From the NCBI GenBank assembly GCA_934122385.1, contig CAKOWP010000003.1:1-48582 (forward strand): a stretch of DNA of 48,582 nucleotides. Reading direction: 5' to 3'. The notes under the pieces are model-generated. The model was given only the letters and a program-made list of their open reading frames with translations, was not told the DNA's origin and did no database searches. This stretch comes from an uncultured Clostridia bacterium (lineage in GTDB: Bacteria > Bacillota > Clostridia > TANB77 > CAG-508). Positions 24,998 to 32,350 of this stretch are shown here, piece after piece (within the stretch, counting starts at the first letter, position 1; every line of letters begins with the position of its first letter). A program made the position numbers and the translations under genes.

Positions 24998-26965
24998 ATG
25001 AATTTAGAAGGTAGGATTCTAGGTAACAGATACGAGATTATTGAAAAAGTAGGCAATGGAGGAATGGCTACAGTATATAAAGCAACAGACTTGGTTTTAA
25101 AAAGATATGTTGCAGTAAAAGTACTAAGAGATGAATTTACAACAGACGAAGAATTTATAAAAAGATTCGAAACAGAAGCACAATCAGCTGCAAGATTAGT
25201 ACATCCTAATATAGTTTCAATATTTGATGTTGGGGTAGATAATGGTATTTATTATATAGTAATGGAATTAATAAAAGGAAAAACTCTAAAAGAAATAATT
25301 GTTGAAGAAAGAGGACCACTTCCTTGGAAATGGTCAGTAAATGTAGCAATTCAAATAGCATCTGCTTTAGAGATGGCACATAAAAACAACATAATACATA
25401 GAGATATCAAACCACATAATATAATAATAACTGAAGATGGAATAGCAAAAGTTACAGATTTTGGAATAGCAAAGGCTGTATCAAATTCAACAATTACAGC
25501 ATTTGGAACTACAATTGGCTCAGTACATTATTTTTCACCAGAACATGCTAGAGGTGGATACACAGATGCAAAATCTGACTTATATTCATTAGGAGTTGTA
25601 ATGTATGAAATGGTAACAGGTAAAGTTCCATTTGATGCTGATACACCTGTTTCTGTTGCATTAAAACATATGCAAGAAGAACCAGTACCACCAATTGAAA
25701 TGAATCCACATCTTCCAGAAGCAGTAAATAAAATAATATTAAAAGCATTGAAAAAAGACCCAATGTATAGATATCAAACTGCAACTGAATTATTAGAAGA
25801 TTTAAGAATGGCATTAAAAAATCCATCAGGAGATTTTGTTGAAGAAGAGGATTATGATCCAACAGCAAAAACACAAAAAATATCAACACAAGATGTTGAG
25901 AAAATGCAAAAAAGAAATAATAAAAAAGAAAATAAACTAGTAACATTTATAAAAAATCATAAAGTACTAAGTTCTTTTATAGGTTTAATATTATTGTTCT
26001 GTATAGCATTTGGTGGAACAATGTTAGTATTGAATTTAACTAACCCAAAAGAAGTTGAAATGCCTAATATAGTTGGACTTACAAAAGATGAAGCTCAACA
26101 AAGAATAGAAGGAGCTAAACTCAAATTTGAAGTTGCATCAGAAGAATATAATAAAGATGTAGAAGAAAATCATGTTATAAGCCAAGATCCAACATATGTA
26201 GAAGGATATAACAAAGTAAAAGAAGGAAGTACTGTAAAGGTTGTTTTAAGTAAAGGTACAGAAAAAACAAAAGTTCCAAAGGTTATTGGGATGTCACAAG
26301 AAGATGCTGTTACAGCAATTGAAGATGCAAAATTAAAAGCTGAAATCGTTGAAGAAACAAGTAAAAAAGTTCAAGAAGGATATGTAATTAGTCAAGAGAC
26401 TGATGCAAATACAGAAGTAGATGCTGGAGAAACTGTAAAAATTCATGTAAGTACAGGTGTTGAAAAGGCAACAGTTCCTGGAGTGGTTGGAAAATCACAA
26501 GATGAGGCTAAAAAAACTCTTCAAGATTTAGGTTTTGTTGTTACTGTAACAACTGCAGAGGATAGTTCTAAAGACAATGGAGTTGTTTTGAAACAAAGCT
26601 TAGATGAGGGTAAATCTGTAGAAAAAGGTTCAGCTATTACTATTACTGTAAATAAATTGGCAGAAATAAAAACAGTTCCTATAAAGGTTAATGTGAAATC
26701 ATTACTTGATGGTAACATATATGAGACATCATCTGGAAATGAAACAGAAGAAGATAAAAAAGTAAAAAATGTAAAATTGGAAGTTAAAGTTGGAGATGAT
26801 ACAATTTATTCTCAAACTGTAAAAGCTTCTGAGACATCAATATCAGTAGGAAATGCTAAAGGTTCTGGAACTACAACTGTTAAAGTATATATAGATGGAG
26901 TTCTAAAAAATGATGGTGGATATTCTTTAGTATATAGTAATGTTAATTCTTATACAGCAGAATAA
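24998..26965 (+). CDS. prkC: PASTA-domain serine/threonine kinase
   Basis: A 655-residue membrane receptor kinase. The N-terminal kinase domain (1-270) has the glycine loop GNGGMATVYKA, K41, the catalytic loop HRDIKPHN (134-141) and DFG (154-156). A juxtamembrane linker is rich in Thr, Ser and Lys (about 280-320), and a membrane helix spans about 325-347. Three PASTA repeats follow (about 353-420, 423-489, 491-557), with PNIVGLTKDEAQ, PKVIGMSQEDAV and PGVVGKSQDEAK at their starts. PASTA domains bind muropeptides or lipid II, so the kinase couples wall state to growth or spore germination. A further C-terminal domain of about 95 residues is not a PASTA repeat. An AAGGAGAGAG site precedes the ATG. 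Confidence 0.95.
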   Translation: MNLEGRILGNRYEIIEKVGNGGMATVYKATDLVLKRYVAVKVLRDEFTTDEEFIKRFETEAQSAARLVHPNIVSIFDVGVDNGIYYIVMELIKGKTLKEIIVEERGPLPWKWSVNVAIQIASALEMAHKNNIIHRDIKPHNIIITEDGIAKVTDFGIAKAVSNSTITAFGTTIGSVHYFSPEHARGGYTDAKSDLYSLGVVMYEMVTGKVPFDADTPVSVALKHMQEEPVPPIEMNPHLPEAVNKIILKALKKDPMYRYQTATELLEDLRMALKNPSGDFVEEEDYDPTAKTQKISTQDVEKMQKRNNKKENKLVTFIKNHKVLSSFIGLILLFCIAFGGTMLVLNLTNPKEVEMPNIVGLTKDEAQQRIEGAKLKFEVASEEYNKDVEENHVISQDPTYVEGYNKVKEGSTVKVVLSKGTEKTKVPKVIGMSQEDAVTAIEDAKLKAEIVEETSKKVQEGYVISQETDANTEVDAGETVKIHVSTGVEKATVPGVVGKSQDEAKKTLQDLGFVVTVTTAEDSSKDNGVVLKQSLDEGKSVEKGSAITITVNKLAEIKTVPIKVNVKSLLDGNIYETSSGNETEEDKKVKNVKLEVKVGDDTIYSQTVKASETSISVGNAKGSGTTTVKVYIDGVLKNDGGYSLVYSNVNSYTAE

Positions 26966-27012
26966 AAATATTTTTATGGAGGTATGTTAGTCGACCTAAC
27001 ACAAAATGAAAA

Positions 27013-27300
27013 ATGAAATTTGGGTTATCAGAAAGAACATATAATGCAATAAAAAAAGTAATAGAAAATAATTCTAAGTATACATTTAAATTATTTGGCT
27101 CTAGAGCAAAGGGAACATTTAAAAATAATTCAGATATTGATTTAGCAATATTTGAAAATGTTGATAGAAAAAATGAATATAAAATAAGAAATGAAATAGA
27201 CGAATTAGATATTATTTATAAAGTTGATTTGGTTTTTATAAATAATAATACAAAAAAAGAATTATTGGAATCAATAAAAACGGAAGGAGTTGATTTCTAA
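27013..27300 (+). CDS. Minimal nucleotidyltransferase (MNT) antitoxin-like protein
   Basis: A 95-residue nucleotidyltransferase of the Pol-beta fold. The GSx10DxD motif is complete: FGSRAKG (G29, S30) then SDIDLAIF (D41, D43), with a third Asp at D72 (KVDLVF). Such proteins pair with HEPN proteins; in MntA-HepT modules the MNT protein adds AMP to the HEPN toxin and silences it. The stop overlaps the next start by one base (TAATG). There is no ribosome binding site at the normal distance from its ATG. A 10-codon leader beginning at 26984 overlaps its start by ATGA. The pair interrupts the prkC-rsgA neighbourhood. Confidence 0.85.
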   Translation: MKFGLSERTYNAIKKVIENNSKYTFKLFGSRAKGTFKNNSDIDLAIFENVDRKNEYKIRNEIDELDIIYKVDLVFINNNTKKELLESIKTEGVDF

Positions 27301-27686
27301 TGAAAAGATTTGAAGAAAGAAAAGAAGATTTAAAAAAAGCAGCAACTAAATTAAATGAAGCATTAAATGGAGAAGCATCAGAGTTAGAAATTGACGGAAC
27401 ATTGTATAGATTTGAATTTACATTTGAACTTGCATGGAAAACAATGAAAGACTGTTTGGAAAATCAAGGGATAGTTGGAAAAATAGGAGGTCCAAGGGAA
27501 ATATTAAAAGAAGCTTTTTCAGCGGGTCTGATAGAAGATGGAGAAGTATGGATGGATATGATGCTTTCAAGAAATGAATTATCACATCTGTATGATGAAG
27601 AAACTTCAAGAGAAATATATGATGATATAAAAGAAAAATATATTTTAGAAATAAATAAATTAGTTCAAAAATTAGATAATATATAA
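27300..27686 (+). CDS. HEPN-fold partner protein (HI0074 type, toxin-like)
   Basis: A 128-residue helical protein of the nucleotidyltransferase substrate-binding (HI0074/HepT-related) family. Family features are YRFEFTFELAWKTMKDCLE and the segment GPREILKEAFSAGLIEDGEVW. The HEPN catalytic motif R-x4-H is present as R91-H96 in RNELSHLYDE, so an RNase activity is possible. It follows the MNT gene with a one-base overlap, typical of co-translated toxin-antitoxin pairs. It could instead be a non-toxic HI0073/HI0074-like complex; sequence alone cannot decide. Confidence 0.83.
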   Translation: MKRFEERKEDLKKAATKLNEALNGEASELEIDGTLYRFEFTFELAWKTMKDCLENQGIVGKIGGPREILKEAFSAGLIEDGEVWMDMMLSRNELSHLYDEETSREIYDDIKEKYILEINKLVQKLDNI

Positions 27687-27695
27687 GAACTATAA

Positions 27696-27725
27696 AAAGC
27701 GGTGGAGTAATACTTCATCGCTTTA
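27696..27725 (+). terminator. Hairpin terminator after the HEPN gene
   Basis: AAAGCGGTGGAGTA pairs with TACTTCATCGCTTT (two G-T pairs), 10 bases after the stop codon, with a weak T-rich tail. Confidence 0.65.
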
Positions 27726-27863
27726 CCTTAGTATAAATTTTACTCTATATTTTAATAACAAAAAATTTAAATAGAAATTGAAAAAATAAAAATATAATGT
27801 TATAATCAGAAAGAAGAATTTAATAAAAAATACATTGTTGTTTTATAAAATATTGGAGGAATA

Positions 27864-28778
27864 ATGCAAGGGTTAATAATAGAAAATATATCAAATTTAT
27901 ACAAAATAAAAACAGAAAAAGGAACATATGAAGCAAATGCACGAGGAAAATTCAAAAAAGAAGAAATAACACCAGTAGTTGGAGACAAAGTAGAAATACA
28001 AATATTAGACGAAGAGAACAAAAAAGCTGTAATAGAAGAAATACAAGAAAGAACAACTTATATAAAAAGACCCAAAATGAGCAATATAACTCAACTTATA
28101 CTGGTGGTATCAAGTAAAAATCCTAAACCAGATTTATTACTATTAGATAAGCAATTAGTATTTGCGGAATTTTTAGGAATAAAACCAATAATAGTTTTAA
28201 ATAAAACAGACCTTGATAAAAAGAAAGAGTTTGAAAAAATAAAAGAAGTATATCAAAATATAGGCTATACAGTTATAGAAACGATAGCCAAAGACTTAGA
28301 AGAAATACCGGAAAAAAATGAAATGCATTCAGTAGGTATTCATAATTTAGAAAAAAATTTACAAGGAAATATAAATGCGTTTTCAGGAAATTCAGGAGTT
28401 GGAAAATCGACATTAATAAATGCAATTTTTAAAGATACAATAACACAAGAAGGAGAAATTAGCCAAAGAAACAAAAAAGGTAAAAACACAACAACTTCAA
28501 CAAAATTGTATGAAATAGACGAAAATACATATATTGCCGATACTCCAGGATTTTCAACATTTGATATATCTGAAATAGAATATAGAGAATTGGACAAATA
28601 TTTTAAAGAATTTAAGCCATTATTAGAAAATTGTGAGTTTGTTGGATGTACTCATATAAAAGAAGAAAATTGTGGAATAAAACAAGCTTTGCAACAGGGA
28701 AAAATAGATAGTGGTAGATATGAAAGATTTTGTAAAATTTATGAAGAATTAAAAGAAAAAGATAAGTACAAGTATTAA
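27864..28778 (+). CDS. rsgA: Ribosome small subunit-dependent GTPase RsgA
   Basis: A 304-residue circularly permuted GTPase that acts late in 30S subunit maturation. An N-terminal OB fold (1-70) is followed by the permuted G motifs: NKTDL (G4, 113-117), GNSGVGKST (G1, 175-183) and DTPGFSTFD (G3, from 226). The C-terminal zinc motif is complete (C257, C262, H264, C270). A TTGGAGGAA site precedes the ATG. The stop codon abuts a REP-like hairpin. rpe follows, as in many Firmicutes. Confidence 0.96.
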   Translation: MQGLIIENISNLYKIKTEKGTYEANARGKFKKEEITPVVGDKVEIQILDEENKKAVIEEIQERTTYIKRPKMSNITQLILVVSSKNPKPDLLLLDKQLVFAEFLGIKPIIVLNKTDLDKKKEFEKIKEVYQNIGYTVIETIAKDLEEIPEKNEMHSVGIHNLEKNLQGNINAFSGNSGVGKSTLINAIFKDTITQEGEISQRNKKGKNTTTSTKLYEIDENTYIADTPGFSTFDISEIEYRELDKYFKEFKPLLENCEFVGCTHIKEENCGIKQALQQGKIDSGRYERFCKIYEELKEKDKYKY

Positions 28779-28810
28779 TGTCTCATTGGGGACGGTTCTG
28801 TTTGAGACAT
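28778..28810. repeat. REP-like hairpin R2 abutting the rsgA stop
   Basis: ATGTCTCA / TGAGACAT stem enclosing GGGACGGTTCTG. It begins on the last base of the rsgA stop codon, as R1 does at pilC. The 3' continuation CGGTTCC is also shared with R3. Confidence 0.8.
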
Positions 28811-28847
28811 CGGTTCCAAAAACGACAAATGAAACGGAGGAAATAAA

Positions 28848-29507
28848 ATGGTAGAAGTATCAACATCAATACTTTCAGTAAAAAAAGGAGAAGAATCACA
28901 AACATTTTTTGCACTAGAAAAAGCCAAAACGGACTATTTCCATATAGATGTTATGGATGGAAAATTTGTAGAAAAAGACACATATAGAAAAATGTTAGAA
29001 TATGCATCATATATAAAAAGAATATCAAATTTACCATTAGATATACACTTAATGGTGGAAGATGTAAATTCAGCAATAGATGACTTTTTGGCAGTTGAAC
29101 CTAACATAATCACATTTCATTATGAGGCTTGCAAAGATAAAGAAGAAGTTATGCAAATAATTAACAAAATAAAAGATAATCATTGTAGAGTTGGCTTAAG
29201 CATTAAACCAGAAACAAAAATTGAGGAAATATATGAATTTTTGCCATATATTCATATGTGTTTGATAATGACTGTAGAACCAGGAAAAGGTGGACAAACT
29301 CTTTTAACTGATATGGTTGATAAAATTTCAAAATTAAAAAAATATATTGAAGAAAACAATATAGAAATTGATATAGAAGCAGATGGTGGAATAAATTTAA
29401 AAACAGCTGAGGCTGTAAAAGAAGCTGGAGCAAATATATTAGTTTCTGGTACAGCTATTTTAATCGCAAAAGATTATAAAACTATAATAGACGAACTAAA
29501 ATGCTAA
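28848..29507 (+). CDS. rpe: Ribulose-phosphate 3-epimerase
   Basis: A 219-residue TIM-barrel enzyme interconverting ribulose 5-phosphate and xylulose 5-phosphate. Family motifs: STSILSV at the N-terminus, FHIDVMDGKFV (metal-binding His and catalytic Asp), LDIHLMVED, VEPGKGGQ, IEADGGIN (second catalytic Asp) and the phosphate-binding NILVSGTAI. It is slightly divergent from classical Rpe (IMTVEPGKGGQTLL in place of VMTVNPGFGGQ), so a related sugar-phosphate epimerase is possible. A GGAGGAA site precedes the ATG. It supplies the same pathway as the split transketolase earlier in the window. Confidence 0.88.
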   Translation: MVEVSTSILSVKKGEESQTFFALEKAKTDYFHIDVMDGKFVEKDTYRKMLEYASYIKRISNLPLDIHLMVEDVNSAIDDFLAVEPNIITFHYEACKDKEEVMQIINKIKDNHCRVGLSIKPETKIEEIYEFLPYIHMCLIMTVEPGKGGQTLLTDMVDKISKLKKYIEENNIEIDIEADGGINLKTAEAVKEAGANILVSGTAILIAKDYKTIIDELKC

Positions 29508-29580
29508 TTTGTTAAAAATTAATTTATATAACAAATTTATATAAAAATTGTTTCATAAATGGAAAAATATTGCAATATAA

Positions 29581-29609
29581 AAAATGGAGATATAAAAATC
29601 TCCATTTTT
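29581..29609. terminator. Bidirectional terminator after rpe
   Basis: AAAATGGAGA / TCTCCATTTTT with an 8-base loop, between the convergent rpe and the minus-strand membrane protein gene. Confidence 0.85.
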
Positions 29610-29622
29610 AGCGTTTTTCTTT

Positions 29623-30855
29623 TTATTTGTTTTCATCAATTTTTTCAACTTCTGTAACTTCTACTTTATCAGAAGATTTTTTTGTTTTATTAGGAATGAT
29701 AGCAGTTAATAAAATTCCTAATCCGAATATTGCAATTAATAATGAAATAATTGCACCAATATAAGGAATTTTTGTTAATAATGAGATAACAATAGCAGTC
29801 ACAATTAACATACCAAAAATTCCAGACTTTTTATTAATTTTCAATTTATTACATACATAGTTATTAGCAAAAATTGTAAACAATGATGTAGAAACAACTA
29901 ATGCTAAAATATATAATGATAATATAACTAAAGAAATACTACTTGTTAATTGTAATAATATTAAAATTATACAAGCAACAGGTATAGCAATTAAACCAAG
30001 TAATCCTTTACCAAACACCTTTAAAGAACCTTTTCCAATATATGATTCTGTATTATTTAAGAATTTAGGAGCTAACCATAAACATAGTAACCATACTATT
30101 AATACAAAGGCAATGAAACTACCTAAACTTAATATGTAATCAGCTACAATTGATCTAACTGATTGCTTTGAAGAATCAGAATTATTTTTATAATTTACAG
30201 TTCCGTTTACAGATCCTTCTGGAATAGAAGCTTCATTTTTAGAAGAATACTCTAAATTACCGTAAATAACTCCATTTGAATTTTCGACTGTATTGAAATT
30301 TAATGATGAGCAGTTTACAAAAGCATTTCTTCCAACTGTTCCATTTACATTTAATGTATCACAATTTGCTTTTAAATCTCTATAAACATAACCTTTTGAA
30401 ATAGTTAAAGTATTTGCTAGTGCATAAGCATCATAAACAACACCTTTTATTTCTACAGAATTTGCCATAACAAATAGGTTATTAAAGATATAAGCTTCAT
30501 CGTTTACAATCAAATTTTTTGCCATAATAAAGGCATCTCCACCAATTTGTGAATTGATAGTGACGGTATCAGCGCATACAAAAAGATTTCCATCTACAAT
30601 ATAATCTATAGTGACGTTATCTCCTGTAAGATATACATCACTTTTTTTGTAAGAGTCTTCTTGTGCTTGTGCATTTGCATTTGATTCTGTTGCATTTATT
30701 TCTGTAGAATTTGTATCTACTGGAGTTGTTTCAGATTCTTCTGAAATTGGGACTGCTGTAGATTCATCTTCATTATCCGCAAAAACAAATGTAGAAGAAA
30801 ACAATAATGCAATAATAAGAAAAACTAAAATGATTTTTGTTTTGTTTTTTGTCAT
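29623..30855 (-). CDS. Membrane protein with bactofilin-like (polymer-forming) region
   Basis: A 410-residue protein. A signal-like hydrophobic segment (IILVFLIIALLFSSTFVFA) is followed by an acidic, Thr/Ser/Asn-rich linker. Then comes a region of short repeated beta-strands (about 80-220; VDGNLFVCADTVTI, IGGDAFIMAKNLIV, VGRNAFVNCSSLNF) resembling the right-handed beta-helix of polymer-forming bactofilins. The C-terminal third has four to five membrane helices and ends in a charged tail. Proteins of this architecture are usually annotated as polymer-forming cytoskeletal proteins, but here the helix would lie outside the membrane. The start at 30855 follows AAAGGAGG. Function is not known. Confidence 0.65.
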   Translation of the reverse strand: MTKNKTKIILVFLIIALLFSSTFVFADNEDESTAVPISEESETTPVDTNSTEINATESNANAQAQEDSYKKSDVYLTGDNVTIDYIVDGNLFVCADTVTINSQIGGDAFIMAKNLIVNDEAYIFNNLFVMANSVEIKGVVYDAYALANTLTISKGYVYRDLKANCDTLNVNGTVGRNAFVNCSSLNFNTVENSNGVIYGNLEYSSKNEASIPEGSVNGTVNYKNNSDSSKQSVRSIVADYILSLGSFIAFVLIVWLLCLWLAPKFLNNTESYIGKGSLKVFGKGLLGLIAIPVACIILILLQLTSSISLVILSLYILALVVSTSLFTIFANNYVCNKLKINKKSGIFGMLIVTAIVISLLTKIPYIGAIISLLIAIFGLGILLTAIIPNKTKKSSDKVEVTEVEKIDENK

Positions 30856-30952
30856 TACAAAACCTCCTTTAAAAAATTTTTTATATGCTAAAATCATATA
30901 TCTTTAGTAGGTTTTTGTCAATTCTTTTAGAGTAATTTTTTTGACAATTCTT

Positions 30953-30960
30953 TTATAGTA
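30953..30960. repeat. Left target-site duplication of element A3
   Basis: TTATAGTA, identical to 31434-31441 on the other side of the element. Confidence 0.75.
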
Positions 30961-31433
30961 GTTACAATTCATAGCCTTAGAAAATTTTTGAGTGTAAGTT
31001 GCCACCTTAAGGGTTATATATATTTGATATTGTATCCTATTCATTACGTTTAAAAAGAAAATCTAAAATACAAAACTGAGCCTCTCTCACTCAGACAAGA
31101 ATGTATATATGTATATGATTTTAAACTTTTCGAGTGTAATTGAAGCAATATTAGAATTTCTTAAATAAATTTATGGAAAGCGTTCACGTCGAGCGAAGCG
31201 AGGACTAAGTGGAATAAGCCATCAATTTATTTTAGAAATTCTTATGTTGCGTATTGAACCGAGAAAATGTTTCAAATCATATACATATATACATTTCTTT
31301 TGTGAGTATTCCTCAGTTATTTATTTAAGATTTTCTATTTTTCACTTCAATCAAACGGATACAATATCAAATATATATAACCCTTAAGGTGGCGACTTAC
31401 ACACAAAAACTTCCTAAGGCTGTGAATTGCAAC
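30961..31433 (-). mobile_element. Long hairpin element A3 (MITE-like), full length with target duplication
   Basis: A 473-bp element in inverted orientation relative to A1, A2 and A4. The ends GTTACAATTCATAGCCTTAG and CTAAGGCTGTGAATTGCAAC pair. Pairing continues through GTAAGTTGCCACCTTAAGGG and inward to a core tip containing GTTCACGTCGAGCGAAGCGA. Both flanks carry the exact 8-bp repeat TTATAGTA (30953-30960 and 31434-31441), as expected of a target-site duplication. No coding potential and no transposase nearby. Confidence 0.85.
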
Positions 31434-31441
31434 TTATAGTA
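31434..31441. repeat. Right target-site duplication of element A3
   Basis: TTATAGTA, identical to 30953-30960. Confidence 0.75.
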
Positions 31442-31448
31442 AATTTTT

Positions 31449-31477
31449 TTGACAATATTTCAAAATTATGTTAATAT
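31449..31477 (+). promoter_or_regulatory. Promoter of the 89-residue protein gene
   Basis: TTGACA, a 17-bp spacer and TAATAT, 15 bases beyond the end of element A3 and about 55 bases before the start codon. Confidence 0.65.
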
Positions 31478-31532
31478 AATAAGTGTATACAAAATTTTAG
31501 TAAATACAAAATTTTAAAGGATGTTGATTTAA

Positions 31533-31802
31533 ATGGATGAAAAAAAATGTATAGAATATTATTTTGATTCTAAACAATATAATAAAAAAGAAATATTGGA
31601 AAATATTGAAAAAGAAAAAAGTGAATTTCCAAAGCAAAAATTTGATGTAAATATTACATTAAATAAATATGGAATATATATTGTTAGATTAGAATGTAAA
31701 AATAATAAAATCGCTGTAGTAAAGCGTAATAGAAAAATTAAACAAAATAAAGTAACTGTATATGGAAAATATAAAGAAACAAAAACATATGCACCAATAT
31801 AA
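31533..31802 (+). CDS. Small protein of unknown function, 89 residues
   Basis: I do not recognise this protein. It is soluble, rich in Lys, Asn and Tyr, and predicted mixed alpha/beta: an N-terminal helix (NKKEILENIEKEKSEFP) and two beta-strands (FDVNITLNKYGIYIVRLEC, KITVYGKYKETKTY-like ending). It has two cysteines. An AAAGGATG site precedes the ATG and a consensus promoter lies upstream, so it is probably a real single gene. It stands between hairpin element A3 and a structured non-coding region. Confidence 0.6.
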   Translation: MDEKKCIEYYFDSKQYNKKEILENIEKEKSEFPKQKFDVNITLNKYGIYIVRLECKNNKIAVVKRNRKIKQNKVTVYGKYKETKTYAPI

Positions 31803-32305
31803 AGCGCGAAATTTGTCGAACGATTTTTCTTGATTTTGTAAAAGAACTATGTTAATATGTATTTAACTGGTTCTTTTTTTTATATATTAGGAAAGTTATG
31901 CAACTTTCCTAATATATAAAATTACATTGCACAGAAAATTTATTTCATAAATTTTCGCGCACGAACAAATTTACTGAAAATTTCAATTTTATTGAATATG
32001 ATAAAAAGTAGAGTTAAGACTGAAAATTGAAAATTTTCAGATTTGTTCGTATAGGAAGTCCAGAGAACTGTTATTAATGTTCTCTTTTGTTCTAAGATTT
32101 AATTCAAACAGCTTAGTAAGGCAAAAATTTTATTTCTTAAATGTAATAGTTCAAGTAAATCCAAAAAGTAAGATATGGAAGGAGAAAACAAAAATAAAAT
32201 TTTAAAATATTTATATTGAAAAAAGATAAAAAATAATGTATGATAGTACCATAATCTAGGGCACAATCATAAATAAATTTAATTATTAAAAATAAAGTTT
32301 TATTT
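31803..32305. other. Structured non-coding region with nested hairpins
   Basis: No gene seen in about 500 bp. AAAAGAAC and GTTCTTTTTTTT (about 31840-31880) could form a terminator for the preceding gene. A perfect 17-bp stem hairpin lies at 31881-31918. GCGCGAAATTT (31803) pairs with AAATTTTCGCGC (about 31956-31967). ACGAACAAATTTACTGAAAA (31967) pairs with TTTTCAGATTTGTTCGT (to 32051). Either an old decayed foldback element or an RNA; no known RNA family recognised. Confidence 0.5.
31881..31918. repeat. Perfect 17-bp hairpin, GTTATGCAAC type
   Basis: Arms TATATATTAGGAAAGTT and AACTTTCCTAATATATA with the 4-base loop ATGC. A related hairpin with the left half TATATATTA and centre AAAGTTATGTAACTTT is at 39482-39511, inside the spoIIA operon. 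Confidence 0.75.
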
Positions 32306-32350
32306 ATGATTATATATATGTTAAAATGTGCAAAAAAGGAATGGGATGAG

